A stretch of DNA of 64,000 bases from Pseudomonas fluorescens (GCF_001307275.1 NZ_CP012831.1:3216501-3280500), one strand, 5' to 3'. Counted from the stretch's first letter, positions 8,020-18,677 are shown. Notes: generated from the letters alone by a model not told the origin. A program made the numbers and translations.

Positions 8020-8111
8020 CTGTGGGAGCGAGCTTGCTCGCGATAGCGGTGTGTCAGTCCACGGAAATATCGACTGGACTACTGCTATCGCGAGCAAGCT
8101 CGCTCCCACAG
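8020..8111. repeat. REP doublet (REPIN), copy 1
   Basis: Two inverted arms (CTGTGGGAGCGAGCTTGCTC at the left and its complement at the right) enclose a short variable centre. It sits between the Pmp3 gene and the convergent S9 peptidase gene, where the hairpin may also stop transcription. Arms are in the 'GTGGGAGC outside' orientation. Confidence 0.95.
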
Positions 8112-8124
8112 TTTGTCTGGCGTC

Positions 8125-9954
8125 CTACAGATCGCCATCCATCACCTTGCGATAGAACAACCACTCATGTTCCAGCGCATGCGCCTGGTTCGCGGCTTTG
8201 CGAAAACCGTGGCGCTCATCCGGGTAGTAGTGCGCCTCGACGGCCACGCCGTTGGCCTGTAAGGCACTGACCATGTCGCGGGTTTGCTGCGGCACCACCA
8301 CGGCGTCCAGTTCACCCTGGAAAAAGATCACCGGCACACGGATGTTCCCGGCGTGCAGCAGCGGCGTACGGGCGCGGTAGCGTTCGACGTCCTGTTGCGG
8401 ATCGCCGATCAGCCAGTCCAGGTAATCACCTTCGAACTTGTGCGTGGCCCGGCCGAGGGCGACAGGGTCGCTCACGCCATAGAGGCTGGCGCCGGCACGG
8501 AAGACCTCATGGAACGCCAAGGCGCAGAGGGACGTATAGCCGCCGGCACTGCCACCCCGAATGAACGCATGACGGCCGTCGATCAGGCCTTGTTCATCCA
8601 GGTAGGCGACCACCGCGCAGGCATCCTCGACATCCACCACGCCCCAGTTCAAATGCAATGCCTGCCGATAGGCCCGGCCATAGCCGCTGCTGCCGCGGTA
8701 ATTGAGATCGGCAACGGCAAAGCCACGCTGGGTCCAATACTGGATACGCGGATCGAACAGGGGATAACAGGCCGAGGTGGGGCCGCCGTGAATGAACACC
8801 ACCAGGGGCGGCTTCGCCTGTACATTCATGGCCGGGTAAAAGAACCCGTGGGCCTCACCTGACCCGGATGGATAACGCAGGGTGCGAGGACGGCTGATCT
8901 GTTCGACGGGCAATGGCGCGACGCCGCCGGCCAGCACCGCCACGTCATGACTATGCCGCTCGATGGCAATGACCGCCGACGGGCCGGTCGGCGAGGCGGC
9001 AATGGCGTAGATGAACCGCTCATCCAGCGCCAGGCTGCGAAAGCGGGTATAGGTGCCGGTAAAGTCATCGCTGGCGTGGTCTTCGCGACACAGGCCCAGG
9101 CGCCCGAAACCCGCTTCGGTCCAACTCGCCAGGTACGTGTGTTCATCCTGCGGCAGCCAGGTACAGCCACCCAGTTGCCATGGCGCCGGGGCGTGATCGG
9201 CTTCGGCGGCGGGCAGTGGTTCCAGGCCTTGGGCCGACTCCTTCCAGGGCTGCCAATAACCACCGCGATCACTCAGGCAATAAAGGCGACCGGCCGCGTC
9301 GAAGCGCGGTTGCTGAATGGACTCTTGCTCACCCTCGCCGGCCACACAGCGTGGCTCGCCCCAACCCGAAGCATTGCGTTCGGCCAACATCAACCGCGTG
9401 GCTGTCCAGGGTTGATGCGGGCGGCTCCACTCAACCCAGGCGAGCCGCTGGCCGTCCGGGCTCAGGGTCGGCGAAGCGTAGAAATCGGCGCCTTCAGCCA
9501 GTAGATGTCGCTGATGATCCGCCAACCCGATCGACACCAGGCGATGCTGGTTGGCTTGTTCTTCCACCGCCAACACCTGGCCACCGGCAAAGCCAAGGTC
9601 CCCGTAGCGACACTCACCGGAGGTCAGCGCCACGGGCTGCCCGTCGCTCAGCGACTGGTGATACAGCTGCTGGTCGGTCTCATTGACGAACAGCACGCCG
9701 TCACGGCTCAGGCAGAACGACCCGCCGCCGTATTCATAGACCCGGCTGCGCGCGCTGAACCCGTCCGGCGTCAAACAGCGGGCCTGGGTATCTTGCCAAT
9801 GCCAGATCCGGCAGGCGCCGTCCGCGGGGCGGTATTCATTCCAGAACAAGCCCAAGGGCCCGACCTGCAGTTCGGCGAAGTCGGTGCCGGCGGCAACGGC
9901 CTGGGCGGCGCTGAAAGGCTCAGCCTTTGGCGATGAGGCGCGAGTTTCGTTCAT
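8125..9954 (-). CDS. S9 family prolyl oligopeptidase of the pqq cluster
   Basis: The 609-residue product has an N-terminal beta-propeller-like region and a C-terminal alpha/beta hydrolase domain. The serine nucleophile is in [10 protein letters not shown] (about residue 460), the aspartate in GELDAVV and the histidine in DERHGFRK, so the catalytic triad is intact. The start at [10 protein letters not shown] overlaps the end of pqqE by 35 bases; the frame is open 17 codons further upstream, with a second possible ATG. It is the last gene of the pqq run. Equivalents are called pqqM in some fluorescent pseudomonads and pqqH in P. aeruginosa. A role in trimming PqqA or its product is suspected from location, not shown by sequence. 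Confidence 0.88.
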   Translation of the reverse strand: MNETRASSPKAEPFSAAQAVAAGTDFAELQVGPLGLFWNEYRPADGACRIWHWQDTQARCLTPDGFSARSRVYEYGGGSFCLSRDGVLFVNETDQQLYHQSLSDGQPVALTSGECRYGDLGFAGGQVLAVEEQANQHRLVSIGLADHQRHLLAEGADFYASPTLSPDGQRLAWVEWSRPHQPWTATRLMLAERNASGWGEPRCVAGEGEQESIQQPRFDAAGRLYCLSDRGGYWQPWKESAQGLEPLPAAEADHAPAPWQLGGCTWLPQDEHTYLASWTEAGFGRLGLCREDHASDDFTGTYTRFRSLALDERFIYAIAASPTGPSAVIAIERHSHDVAVLAGGVAPLPVEQISRPRTLRYPSGSGEAHGFFYPAMNVQAKPPLVVFIHGGPTSACYPLFDPRIQYWTQRGFAVADLNYRGSSGYGRAYRQALHLNWGVVDVEDACAVVAYLDEQGLIDGRHAFIRGGSAGGYTSLCALAFHEVFRAGASLYGVSDPVALGRATHKFEGDYLDWLIGDPQQDVERYRARTPLLHAGNIRVPVIFFQGELDAVVVPQQTRDMVSALQANGVAVEAHYYPDERHGFRKAANQAHALEHEWLFYRKVMDGDL

Positions 9955-11089
9955 TGCGAAAGGCCAACTGTTCAATGGTTTGCGTGGCGTGCTCGGCGTC
10001 TTCACGGGCCTGGAGAATCACTCCGTGGTGTTCGGACTTGCTGCACACCGGGTCGGCGTTACTGGCGTCCCCCGTGAGCATGAACGCCTGGCAGCGGCAA
10101 CCGCCGAAGTCCTTCTCTTTTTCATCGCAGGAGCGGCATGGTTCGGGCATCCAGTCATAACCGCGGAAACGGTTGAAACCGAACGAGTCGTACCAGATGT
10201 GCTGCATGCTGTGGTCGCGCACATTGGGAAACTGCACCGGCAGCTGTCGGGCACCGTGACAGGGCAATGCCGTGCCGTCCGGCGTGACGGTGAGGAAAAT
10301 GCTGCCCCAGCCGTTCATGCAGCCCTTGGGGCGTTCTTCATAGTAGTCCGGCGTGACAAAGATCAACTTGCACGGATTGCCTTCGGCTTCCAGCTTGGCG
10401 CGGTATTCATTGGTGATGCGCTCGGCGCGCACCAGTTGCTCCCGGGTGGGCAGCAGGCCGACGCGGTTCAATTGCGCCCAGCCGTAGAACTGGCAGGTGG
10501 CGAGTTCGACGAAGTCGGCCTCCAGGGCGATGCACAGCTCGATGATGCGGTCGATCTTGTCGATGTTGTGCCGGTGGGTCACGAAGTTCAGCACCATCGG
10601 ATAGCCGTGGGCCTTCACCGCCCGGGCCATTTCCAGTTTTTGCGCGAAGGCTTTCTTCGAGCCGGCCAGGAGGTTGTTCACCTGCTCGTCGCTGGCCTGG
10701 AAACTGATCTGGATATGGTCGAGCCCGGCCTTCTTGAAGTCGCTGATTTTCTGTTCGGTCAAGCCGATGCCGGAGGTGATCAGGTTGGTATAGAAACCCA
10801 GCCTGCGCGCCTCGCCGATCAGTTCGGCCAGGTCCTGGCGCACCAGCGGCTCGCCACCGGAAAAACCCAACTGCGCGGCGCCCATTTCCCGGGCTTCGCG
10901 AAAGACCTTGAACCACTGCTCGGTGCTCAGCTCCTTGCCCTGCTCGGCGAAGTCCAACGGGTTGGAGCAGTACGGGCATTGCAACGGACACCGATAGGTC
11001 AGCTCCGCCAGCAGCCACAGCGGCAGGCCGACTTCCGGCCTGGGCGGCAGGGCGGTGGTGTCAGGCAAGTTCGATCCAGTGCTGTGCAC
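9920..11089 (-). CDS. pqqE: PqqE, radical SAM enzyme that cross-links PqqA
   Basis: The product (389 residues) carries the radical SAM cluster motif CPLQCPYC with C34, C38 and C41, and a SPASM-type C-terminal cysteine cluster ([18 protein letters not shown]). It forms the glutamate-tyrosine carbon bond in the PqqA peptide, working with PqqD as peptide chaperone. I set the start at a GTG at 11089 because GGAGG lies six bases upstream and the family sequence begins just after; the longer open frame upstream is pqqD read in another phase. It therefore overlaps pqqD by 29 bases, implying coupled translation. Confidence 0.96.
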   Translation of the reverse strand: MHSTGSNLPDTTALPPRPEVGLPLWLLAELTYRCPLQCPYCSNPLDFAEQGKELSTEQWFKVFREAREMGAAQLGFSGGEPLVRQDLAELIGEARRLGFYTNLITSGIGLTEQKISDFKKAGLDHIQISFQASDEQVNNLLAGSKKAFAQKLEMARAVKAHGYPMVLNFVTHRHNIDKIDRIIELCIALEADFVELATCQFYGWAQLNRVGLLPTREQLVRAERITNEYRAKLEAEGNPCKLIFVTPDYYEERPKGCMNGWGSIFLTVTPDGTALPCHGARQLPVQFPNVRDHSMQHIWYDSFGFNRFRGYDWMPEPCRSCDEKEKDFGGCRCQAFMLTGDASNADPVCSKSEHHGVILQAREDAEHATQTIEQLAFRNERNSRLIAKG

Positions 11090-11336
11090 GGGCGACCTCC
11101 ATGAATTGCTCGATGTCGTCACCAAGTTCCGGCACGTCGGGAAACTGCTTGGCCAACTCGTCGATGATGGCCGCGACATCCCGTTCGCCGTCGATCAGGC
11201 CGCCGATCAGCGCAGCGCTGTCGTTCAACTTGATCATGCCTTCAGGATAGAGCAGCACGTGGCCTTTCTGGGCCGGTTCGTACTGGAAACGATAGCCGGG
11301 GCGCCAGCGCGGGGTTTGGCTGCGATCGAAACTCAT
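11061..11336 (-). CDS. pqqD: PqqD, PqqA peptide chaperone
   Basis: The 91-residue protein begins [18 protein letters not shown] and has the family core [17 protein letters not shown]. PqqD binds PqqA and delivers it to PqqE. Its ATG overlaps the pqqC stop (ATGA), so I reject the seven-codon longer frame. The 3' end overlaps pqqE. Length matches the family (about 90). Confidence 0.96.
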   Translation of the reverse strand: MSFDRSQTPRWRPGYRFQYEPAQKGHVLLYPEGMIKLNDSAALIGGLIDGERDVAAIIDELAKQFPDVPELGDDIEQFMEVARAQHWIELA

Positions 11337-12085
11337 AAGGTAATTCCTTTGTGCCAAACCCGTTGGTCGGTCACGCTGTGATAGGGCGGGCGATTCAATT
11401 CGTAGGCCATGCTCATGGCGTCGAGCATGCTCCAGAGGATGTCCAGCTTGAACTGGAGAATCTCCAACATGCGTTCCTGCCCTGCGCGGGTGGTGTAGTG
11501 CTGCAAGGTGATCGCCAAGCCATGCTCCACATCGCGCCGGGCCTGGCCCAGGCGGGTGCGGAAGTATTCATAGCCGGCCGGGTCGATCCACGGGTAATGC
11601 TGGGGCCAACTGTCCAGGCGCGACTGGTGGATCTGCGGGGCGAACAGTTCGGTCAGCGAGCTGCTGGCAGCCTCTTGCCAACTGGCCCGGCGGGCGAAGT
11701 TGACGTAGGCGTCCACGGCAAAACGCACACCTGGCAACACCAGCTCCTGAGAGCGCAGTTGGTCAGGGTCCAGGCCCACCGCCTGGCCCAGCCGCAGCCA
11801 GGCTTCGATGCCGCCGTCTTCGCCGGGCGCGCCGTCATGGTCGAGCAGGCGCTGGATCCACTCGCGACGGATTTCCCGGTCCGGGCAGTTGGCCAGGATC
11901 GCGGCGTCCTTGAGCGGGATATTCACTTGATAGTAGAAACGGTTCGCGACCCAGCCCTGGATCTGCTCGCGAGTGGCACGACCTTCATACATCGCCACGT
12001 GATAGGGGTGATGGATGTGGTAATACGCGCCTTTGGCACGCAGGGCCGCTTCGAACTCGGCGGGGGACAGGGGGGTGTCAGTCAT
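11333..12085 (-). CDS. pqqC: PqqC, final oxidase of PQQ synthesis
   Basis: This is a 250-residue all-helical protein starting [19 protein letters not shown], with the conserved [15 protein letters not shown] and [18 protein letters not shown] segments that line the active site. It carries out the cofactor-free ring closure and eight-electron oxidation that yields PQQ. The start is well supported by family length. The gene is separated from pqqB by about 200 bases that include a REP doublet, which may reduce read-through, and overlaps pqqD downstream. Confidence 0.97.
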   Translation of the reverse strand: MTDTPLSPAEFEAALRAKGAYYHIHHPYHVAMYEGRATREQIQGWVANRFYYQVNIPLKDAAILANCPDREIRREWIQRLLDHDGAPGEDGGIEAWLRLGQAVGLDPDQLRSQELVLPGVRFAVDAYVNFARRASWQEAASSSLTELFAPQIHQSRLDSWPQHYPWIDPAGYEYFRTRLGQARRDVEHGLAITLQHYTTRAGQERMLEILQFKLDILWSMLDAMSMAYELNRPPYHSVTDQRVWHKGITL

Positions 12086-12136
12086 TTCGGTCTCCGGGGA
12101 ATAACCGTTGGGTTCTGTGGCGTCAGGGCTGGCCCC

Positions 12137-12217
12137 ATCGCGAGCAAGCTCGCTCCCACACGGGTTGTGCTGTGAATCAGATATCAGGACTACTGTGGGA
12201 GCGAGCTTGCTCGCGAT
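12137..12217. repeat. REP doublet (REPIN), copy 2, inside the pqq operon
   Basis: Inverted arms ATCGCGAGCAAGCTCGCTCC and complement lie between pqqB and pqqC. The orientation is the reverse of copy 1 (CGCGAT outside). Confidence 0.93.
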
Positions 12218-12287
12218 AGCGTCCTACCAGTCGGCACCCATGTCGACGGATACACCGCAAGCCCACCCCACATTGGTTCCGACCTTC

Positions 12288-13199
12288 CTACAACTCAATA
12301 CTCATTCCGTCGTAGGCCACTTCAATCTTTCGACGTACAAGCTCGGCCCGTTCGGGCGAGTCTTCATCCAGGATCGGGTTGGTGTTGTTGATATGGATAA
12401 GGACCTTGCGCTGCTCAGGCAGTTGCTCCAGCACTTCCAGCATGCCGCCGGGGCCGTTCTGGGCCAGGTGGCCCATTTCCCGGCCGGTGCGGGTGCCTAC
12501 GCCACGGCGCTGCATTTCATCGTCGTCCCACATCGTGCCGTCCACCAGCAGGCAATCGCTGCCGGCCATGATCGCCAACAATGGCTCGTCGACCTTGCCC
12601 AGGCCCGGGGCATAGAACAGCTTGCCGCCCGTGCGCAGGTCTTCGACGATCAGCCCGATGTTGTCGCCCGGGTGCGGGTCGAAGCGATGGGGTGAATAGG
12701 GCGGTGCGGCGCTGCGCAGGGGCAGCGGGGTGAAGCGCAGGTTCGGGCAGGCGGCGATGGTGAAGCTCTGGTCGAGCTCGATGCGATTCCAGCTCAGCCC
12801 GCCGTTCCAGTGGGTCAGCATGTTGAACAGTGGAAAGCCCGTGCTCAGGTCTTCATGAACCATGTCGGTGCACCAGACTTGATGCGGGCAACCTTCGCGC
12901 AGGCTGAGCAGGCCGGTGGTGTGGTCGATCTGGCTGTCCATCAGGATGATCGCGCCAATGCCGGTATCGCGCAGGGCCCGGCCAGGCTGCATCGGGGCGA
13001 AGCCCTGGAGCTGGGCACGAATGTCCGGGGAGGCGTTGCACAGCACCCAGTTCACACCGTCATCGGACAGGGCGATGGACGACTGGGTACGCGCCTGGGC
13101 CCGCAGGCTGCCGTTGCGAAAACCTGCGCAGTTGGCGCAGTTGCAGTTCCACTGGGGGAAACCGCCACCGGCGGCGGAACCTAGAATCTGGACGAACAT
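12288..13199 (-). CDS. pqqB: PqqB, metallo-beta-lactamase-fold hydroxylase of PQQ synthesis
   Basis: The 303-residue product starts [19 protein letters not shown] and has the CNCANC cysteine motif near the N terminus and the metal-binding [16 protein letters not shown] segment. PqqB hydroxylates the cross-linked Glu-Tyr intermediate before PqqC acts. It starts 81 bases downstream of pqqA, and a terminator-like hairpin lies between them. Length and both motifs match the family. Confidence 0.97.
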   Translation of the reverse strand: MFVQILGSAAGGGFPQWNCNCANCAGFRNGSLRAQARTQSSIALSDDGVNWVLCNASPDIRAQLQGFAPMQPGRALRDTGIGAIILMDSQIDHTTGLLSLREGCPHQVWCTDMVHEDLSTGFPLFNMLTHWNGGLSWNRIELDQSFTIAACPNLRFTPLPLRSAAPPYSPHRFDPHPGDNIGLIVEDLRTGGKLFYAPGLGKVDEPLLAIMAGSDCLLVDGTMWDDDEMQRRGVGTRTGREMGHLAQNGPGGMLEVLEQLPEQRKVLIHINNTNPILDEDSPERAELVRRKIEVAYDGMSIEL

Positions 13200-13220
13200 G
13201 GCTGCTCCATCTGCAAACCG

Positions 13221-13250
13221 AAATAAAAACGCCTCGGCTGGCCGAGGCGT
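13221..13250 (-). terminator. Terminator hairpin between pqqA and pqqB
   Basis: On the minus strand ACGCCTCGGC-CA-GCCGAGGCGT is followed by TTTTTATTT. Partial termination here would make many more pqqA transcripts than pqqBCDE transcripts, which fits PqqA being consumed as a substrate. Confidence 0.9.
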
Positions 13251-13279
13251 AGTGCTGCGTGCTTAATCGCCTGCAGCAA

Positions 13280-13354
13280 TCAACGGCTGGCGAAGTACAT
13301 GGTGACTTCGAAACCGATACGCAGGTCGATATATGCGGGTTTGGACCAGGACAT
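13280..13354 (-). CDS. pqqA: PqqA, precursor peptide of PQQ
   Basis: This is a 24-codon gene, [20 protein letters not shown] followed by FASR and a stop. The glutamate and tyrosine that become PQQ are in the invariant EVTMY motif (E16 and Y20). AAAGGAGT lies six bases before the ATG. It is the ribosomally made substrate for PqqE and PqqD, with PqqF as the likely protease. It lies between pqqF and pqqB, with its own upstream region. Confidence 0.98.
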   Translation of the reverse strand: MSWSKPAYIDLRIGFEVTMYFASR

Positions 13355-13391
13355 GGGAATACTCCTTTGGTTGGGGGACTTTGGTTCGATG

Positions 13392-13429
13392 GAACGGTGG
13401 AGACCTATACATATAGTCCACCTCCGTTC
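13392..13429. promoter_or_regulatory. Inverted repeat in the pqqA leader/promoter region
   Basis: GAACGGTGG (13392-13400) pairs with CCACCTCCGTTC (13418-13429) apart from a two-base bulge; the centre CTATACATATAG is itself palindromic. It lies 38 to 75 bases before the pqqA start codon. It could be a terminator-like stem after pqqF, an RNA leader structure, or an operator. Not assigned to a known regulator. Confidence 0.5.
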
Positions 13430-13524
13430 GGAGATGTTCAGATGCTTAGGCGCCTATGTTACTAAATCTGACAAATTCGTTCGCCGCGATTCTCGAAGAA
13501 AGCTCATTACAGCGGCTGCAATGA

Positions 13525-15957
13525 TCACCGCGCCGCTTGCCAGTGTTCTGGTGGGCAGGCGCCGTTGCTCAGGCAATACCATCCCCCTTGCGCATCGAGC
13601 AAACCCTGGGCGGCAGCCTCGAGCCGGGCGCGATCCAGGCACAGGATGGCAGCAGACAACTGCTCAAGATAATCCGACGGGCGGCCGGCCAGCTTGCCCT
13701 GCCAGAGCAGTTCGGCGGCCTGGGCGAAGGGCAGGGCACTGCTCTGGAGTTGGGCGGCGAGTGCCTGCTGCTGACGGGCAAGGGACGCATCATCAAGCTG
13801 CTGGATCAGCGCCGGTAACCCGGCCAGGAATTGCTCGAGGTGGGCGATCAGTTCCGCCACCGAAAGGCTGGGCGATTGGACGCCGAACAACACTCCGGTT
13901 TGCCCATCGACCTGCTTCAAGCCGCTGAACACCGCATAACCCACCTGCAACTCGACGCGCAGGCGCTGGTAGAACGGCGTCTGGCACAGCTGCGCCAGCC
14001 ACCGCCAGGCGGCTTCGTCGGCGAGCACCGAGGTGGCGGTCGGGCAAAACAGCAACACGGCCGATTCTTCACCGTGGGTCTGGAGCCTATGCCAGACGCG
14101 TTGCCCGCGCGACGCCGTCGCCAGGCTGACGTCCTCGCCGACAACGCCCGGCACACGGGCCAGCGCCGGGCCAAGCGCCCCTTGGGTGGCGGCCGACAGA
14201 CCGATGGACAGCCCATCCCAGCGGGCCGTTGTCCATACGTCTTGATCGCTGTCGGGCATTGGCAACGTTGATATTTGCCGGCAATGATCCGGCAGCGCCT
14301 TCAACAGCTGTCGAATCGGCATCGACGGCGTTTCATCACCGGCCTGGGCCATTGGCAGGGGTTGGGCAAGCTTCGCCAGAACGTGTTCGAGCACCAGCGG
14401 CAGCGGTGCCTGCAAGCCGACCAGTTTTAGCAGCCATTGATGGGCGGACGCTTCGAAACTGACGTCCACGCCAGCCTGCCGAGCCTCTTCGCGCACATCC
14501 TGCAGGTGCCGGTCGAGCCTGGATTGAACGTCGGGCGGTGCCTGGCTCGTCAGTTGCCAGCGCAGGTACACCGCGCCTTCACGACCGTTGTCTGGCAGCG
14601 CCTGGCTGAACTGCATGGGCGAGCGTTCCCGCCGGCCCCGGGAGCGATCCTGGGCGAAGGTTCGCAAGCCGCGGTGGGCGCTGGTCTGGCCGCGGATCAG
14701 CCCGGCGCGAGGCGCTTCGCTTGGTGTTTGCAGGAACGGGTTGGGCGCGGGCAGTTGCCAGGGTTCCACGACGTTATCGGCGGGGTGCAGTTGCCTGAGG
14801 ATTTCCCTGAGCCTCACGAGGTCGTTTGCCAGCAGCGGCGTGTCACGTCCCTCACAGTCCCAGCGGGCCAACTGCAAGGCCGATCCTGTCTCCTGCCGTC
14901 GCTGCAACAACGCGGTGAACTCCTGGCGCAACGGCGCCCAGTCATCCTGGGCGGCAAAGAATCCCAACCAGTCGTGCAGCAACGGCTGGATTTGCGCCGC
15001 TGCCTGAGCGTTGCCGTGCTTGAATTCGATGTGCAGCAGCCCTTGTCCGGCAAACTCATACAGCGCAGTGGCCTTGAGGCTGTCAGCCAGGCCGCGCTGA
15101 CGCAACATGGCGAGCAGGCCGCCCGGTTTGCTGGAGTTCAGCCACGTACAGAGAAAGTCCAGGGCTTGGGGGGAGGCGGCGGGCAACGCTTCGAAGGCGA
15201 ACAGCAGCTCGAGACAACCTTCCCGGGCCTGTTGATAACGCATCTGGGGCGATGCCATCAGCCTTGGCGGCGACGATCCAGCGACCGCTTCACCGGCCGA
15301 TACATGGCTGCCGAACCGTTGCGCCAGCGCTTTCAAGGCGTCGATGCTTTGTGGGCCGACCAGGCTCAACGTCATCTGGCCGCTCTGGTAAAAGCGGCGA
15401 TAGAAGTTGTGCAATGCGCTTTGGAATTCGGCGTGTTCCACGGCGAGGCTGTCGCGATTGCCGGCGTGAAAGCCCCGCAGCGGATGGGACGCTGACACGC
15501 CGTCATACAAGGCAAGTTGCCGTTGGGCGGCCGCATCCTGGGACCAGGCGATGAACTCCGCGTGCAACACTTCCCGTTCCCGCAACTGCTCAGCTTCATC
15601 CAGGCGTGGCTGGGCGAGCATGTCCCACAGCCGTTCCAGCCCGTCGGCGAAGGTTGCGGGAGGGAGTTCGAAGAAAAAATCCGTGGTGCGTTCACTGGTG
15701 CGCGCATTGACCTGACCGCCGTGCCGCTGCACGTAGGCCATCAGATGCTCCCCGGCGGGAAACCGTTCGGTACCGAGGAAGAACAGGTGTTCGAGCAAGT
15801 GCGCCATGCCCGGCCAGGCCAGGGGGGCATCATGGCTGCCAGCGGCGACGCGCAGTACCGCGGCGCTGCGCTTGAGGCCCGGGACATGACGCAATGTCAC
15901 CCGCAAGCCGTTGGCCAGGGTTTCGGTGTGGGGGCGGAGGGAATCGGGGACCGGCAT
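13525..15957 (-). CDS. pqqF: PqqF, M16 zinc protease that processes PqqA
   Basis: The 810-residue product starts MPVPDSLRPHTETLANGLRV and has the inverted zinc motif HLLEH (H53, E56, H57), with the further glutamate expected in an M16A enzyme downstream. PqqF cuts the modified PqqA to free the Glu-Tyr unit. It precedes pqqA on the same strand with 170 bases between, giving the pqqFABCDE order found in fluorescent pseudomonads. The second half, as in other PqqF proteins, is a degenerate M16 repeat without a zinc motif. Confidence 0.95.
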   Translation of the reverse strand: MPVPDSLRPHTETLANGLRVTLRHVPGLKRSAAVLRVAAGSHDAPLAWPGMAHLLEHLFFLGTERFPAGEHLMAYVQRHGGQVNARTSERTTDFFFELPPATFADGLERLWDMLAQPRLDEAEQLREREVLHAEFIAWSQDAAAQRQLALYDGVSASHPLRGFHAGNRDSLAVEHAEFQSALHNFYRRFYQSGQMTLSLVGPQSIDALKALAQRFGSHVSAGEAVAGSSPPRLMASPQMRYQQAREGCLELLFAFEALPAASPQALDFLCTWLNSSKPGGLLAMLRQRGLADSLKATALYEFAGQGLLHIEFKHGNAQAAAQIQPLLHDWLGFFAAQDDWAPLRQEFTALLQRRQETGSALQLARWDCEGRDTPLLANDLVRLREILRQLHPADNVVEPWQLPAPNPFLQTPSEAPRAGLIRGQTSAHRGLRTFAQDRSRGRRERSPMQFSQALPDNGREGAVYLRWQLTSQAPPDVQSRLDRHLQDVREEARQAGVDVSFEASAHQWLLKLVGLQAPLPLVLEHVLAKLAQPLPMAQAGDETPSMPIRQLLKALPDHCRQISTLPMPDSDQDVWTTARWDGLSIGLSAATQGALGPALARVPGVVGEDVSLATASRGQRVWHRLQTHGEESAVLLFCPTATSVLADEAAWRWLAQLCQTPFYQRLRVELQVGYAVFSGLKQVDGQTGVLFGVQSPSLSVAELIAHLEQFLAGLPALIQQLDDASLARQQQALAAQLQSSALPFAQAAELLWQGKLAGRPSDYLEQLSAAILCLDRARLEAAAQGLLDAQGGWYCLSNGACPPEHWQAAR

Positions 15958-16019
15958 GGGCGCTTCCAGAACAAGGATGCGCCCATGCTAGCGGATCAGG
16001 GCCCTTTCTCAATCCTCAA

Positions 16020-16814
16020 TCAGTGTTTGTGCAGGTCGTCGTAAAGCTCGGGACGGCGATCGTGCAGGTAGTTGTAGGCCGCGCGGGAGTCGTCCAGCAG
16101 TTGTCGATCCAGTTCACCGACGATCAAGGCCTCGTCCAGCCCCGCCAGCGCCGGGCGACTGCCATTCGGTGCGGCGATGCTGCTTTGGCCGCAATACTGC
16201 AATTCAGCTTCATGGCCGCAGTAATTGGCGTACGCGACGAAACACTGGTTCTCGATGGCCCGGGCGCGCACGGTGACGTCGGCGATGAACTCGTAGGGTT
16301 GCATGTTGGCGGTTGGCACCAGGATCAGCTCGGCGCCGGCCAGGGCCAGGCGTCGGGCGTTTTCCGGGAATTCCAGGTCGTAGCAGATCAGCAGGCCGAG
16401 CTTCCAGCCGTTGAGCTCGACGATGGGCAGCGCTGAGTCGCCGGCGCTGAACATGGCGTGATCAAGGTCGCCGAACAGGTGGCTCTTGCGGTAGTTGGCC
16501 AGGCGCTCGCCCTGGGCGTCGATCAGTTGCACCGCGTTGTAGATCTGCCCGTCTTCGCCACGTTCCGGGTAGCCATAGACAATCGCCAGGTTGGCTGCCT
16601 TGGCGATGCGGCCGATCTGCTGCGCCCATTCGCCGTTGTAGACCTCGGCCAGTACATTCACCGCATCGACACCGATGTTGTAGCCGGTCATGAACATCTC
16701 CGGCAGCACCAGCACATCGGCGCCCCTGGCTTCCAGCGCCACCTGGTGCAGGCGGTGCAGGTTGCCGGCCGGATCCAGTGGCAGCGGTGGGCATTGGTAG
16801 AGGGCTACGCGCAT
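16020..16814 (-). CDS. davA: 5-aminopentanamidase (delta-aminovaleramidase)
   Basis: This is a 264-residue nitrilase-superfamily amidase. The Glu-Lys-Cys triad is E39 (VLPEMF), K110 (NYRKSHLF) and C144 (LLICYDLEFPE). It is 12 bases downstream of davB, so I take it as DavA, which hydrolyses 5-aminopentanamide to 5-aminovalerate and ammonia in the lysine degradation route. The same pair is found next to the pqq genes in P. putida. The N terminus MRVALYQCPPLPLDP is typical. Confidence 0.92.
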   Translation of the reverse strand: MRVALYQCPPLPLDPAGNLHRLHQVALEARGADVLVLPEMFMTGYNIGVDAVNVLAEVYNGEWAQQIGRIAKAANLAIVYGYPERGEDGQIYNAVQLIDAQGERLANYRKSHLFGDLDHAMFSAGDSALPIVELNGWKLGLLICYDLEFPENARRLALAGAELILVPTANMQPYEFIADVTVRARAIENQCFVAYANYCGHEAELQYCGQSSIAAPNGSRPALAGLDEALIVGELDRQLLDDSRAAYNYLHDRRPELYDDLHKH

Positions 16815-16826
16815 CGAAAACTCCTT

Positions 16827-18509
16827 TTATTCAGGCAGGGCGATCGGACCGATCTCATGGAACACATCACCTGGACCCGGGTTCTCGGCGTGAGTTTCAC
16901 CGCCGAAGTGCTTCATGATGCCCCACACGGCATTGAGTGAGGTCTGTACCGCGCCTTCGACCCAGGCGGGTGTCCATGAGACGTCATCGCCAGCGATAAA
17001 GATCCCGCGTTGTTCGGCCGGCATGTCGTCTTGCATGAAATGCGCGTACATGCGCTGGTTGTAGCGATAGTGGCCGGGCAGGGCGCCCTTGAAGGCACCG
17101 AGGAAGTGCGGGTCGGCTTCCCAGGACACGGTGATCGGATCGCCGATGATCCGTGCGGCGATGTCCACCTTGGGGTAGATCTTCTTCAGGGCATCGAGGG
17201 CCAGCTTCACGCGTTTTTCCACCGGATGCGGGAGCATTTTCAGCGCATCGCTCATCCAGGAATACGACAGGCAAATCACCCCTGGCTTGTCATCGCCGTT
17301 GTCGAACAGGTAAGTGCCACGGGTCAGGCGGTCGGTCAGGGTCATGCTCATCAGGTCGCGCCCGGTTTCCGGGTCCTTGTCCTTCCAAAATGGGCGGTCG
17401 ACCATCACGAAGGTCTTCGACGATTGCATGTAGCGGGTGCGGTCCAGGGCCATCCACATTTTTTGCGAGAACAGCGCTTCTTCACATTCGATCTGGGTGG
17501 TCAGCAACCAGCTCTGGCAAGTGACCAGCACGGCGGCGTACTCACGGGTGTTTTCCCACACGTCCGTCACACTGAACCGGCCATCGGCGGAACGGGCAAT
17601 GCGCTTCACGCCGCTGCGTGGGGCACCCAGGTGCAGCGAATTCAGGCTGGTACCTTCCGGCCAGTGCGCACAGCGTTCGGGCACGTGATTCCAAATACCG
17701 TGGGGCACCTGTTCGACGCCGCCGACCACCAGGTGCTGGTGGTCGTCGCAGTTGGTCATCACGACGCGGAAGATTTCCAGCATCGAATTGGGGAAGTCCG
17801 AATCCCAGCCGCCCGTGCCGAAACCGACCTGGCCGAACACTTCGCGGTGCTGGAACGAGAGCTTGGCGAACGCCTTGGAGGTGGCGACGAAGTCGTAGAA
17901 GGTGCGGTCGTCCCACAGCGGGACCAAGGTGTTCCATAACTCTTTGAGGCGTGGCACGTCGCGGTCGCGGATCGCCTGCTGGATGTCGCCGAAGCGCGAA
18001 CCGTCCTCCAGCGCATCGGCCCAGGCGTCGGCGACTTCCTGGAACAGTGCGGGAAGGTCCGCCAGTTTCTGTGCGTAATAGGTCTGGCCTTCCAGGTCGA
18101 TGACCGTGCTGCCGGACGCCGGGGTCAGCGGGTTGGGGAAGGGTTTGGTTTCCAGGCCCAGTTTGTCGACGTAATGGTAGAACGCGGTGGATGACACCGG
18201 AAAACGCATGCCGCCCAGCTCGGCGATCACCCCTTCGGCGCCGTTGAACGCCTGTGAGCGCAGGCGCCCGCCCATTTTCGACGCCTCGTAGACCACGGGC
18301 TTGAGCCCCAGCTTCATCAGTTCGTACGCCGCCACCAGGCCGGCGATCCCGGCACCGACAATCGCCACTTCCGTACCGTGGTTGTGGGCGGGAATGCTGC
18401 CCAGGCCCGCCGGGTGCTCGATCCAGTCGTCAAAGGCGAAAGGAAAGTCCGGCCCGAAAATGGTGATGGGCTTCTTACCGTCTGCTGGGTGGCGATTGTT
18501 CTTGTTCAT
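16827..18509 (-). CDS. davB: L-lysine 2-monooxygenase
   Basis: This is a 560-residue flavin amine oxidase of the tryptophan-2-monooxygenase type, exactly the length of P. putida DavB. The FAD-binding motif is VAIVGAGIAGLVAAYELM (residues 48-65), followed by GGRLRS. C254 (MTNCDD) is at the position known to control oxidase versus monooxygenase activity in the Pseudomonas sp. AIU 813 enzyme. It oxidatively decarboxylates lysine to 5-aminopentanamide. davA follows directly. A probable Lrp-type regulator lies upstream, separated by the toxin-antitoxin cassette. Confidence 0.95.
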   Translation of the reverse strand: MNKNNRHPADGKKPITIFGPDFPFAFDDWIEHPAGLGSIPAHNHGTEVAIVGAGIAGLVAAYELMKLGLKPVVYEASKMGGRLRSQAFNGAEGVIAELGGMRFPVSSTAFYHYVDKLGLETKPFPNPLTPASGSTVIDLEGQTYYAQKLADLPALFQEVADAWADALEDGSRFGDIQQAIRDRDVPRLKELWNTLVPLWDDRTFYDFVATSKAFAKLSFQHREVFGQVGFGTGGWDSDFPNSMLEIFRVVMTNCDDHQHLVVGGVEQVPHGIWNHVPERCAHWPEGTSLNSLHLGAPRSGVKRIARSADGRFSVTDVWENTREYAAVLVTCQSWLLTTQIECEEALFSQKMWMALDRTRYMQSSKTFVMVDRPFWKDKDPETGRDLMSMTLTDRLTRGTYLFDNGDDKPGVICLSYSWMSDALKMLPHPVEKRVKLALDALKKIYPKVDIAARIIGDPITVSWEADPHFLGAFKGALPGHYRYNQRMYAHFMQDDMPAEQRGIFIAGDDVSWTPAWVEGAVQTSLNAVWGIMKHFGGETHAENPGPGDVFHEIGPIALPE

Positions 18510-18677
18510 GGCGGACCTTGATGGGCGACTCGACGCGATGTTCGCGTCTGAGTATAGGAAAGATGCCAGCCATTCTAGGGAGGGTAGAACACGTTAATAA
18601 GACACAATATGTCGTCGTTTTGAGTGGTTATAAGTCATTTTGACGTGATTGTAAGACGTAGTGACGAAATGCATTCC

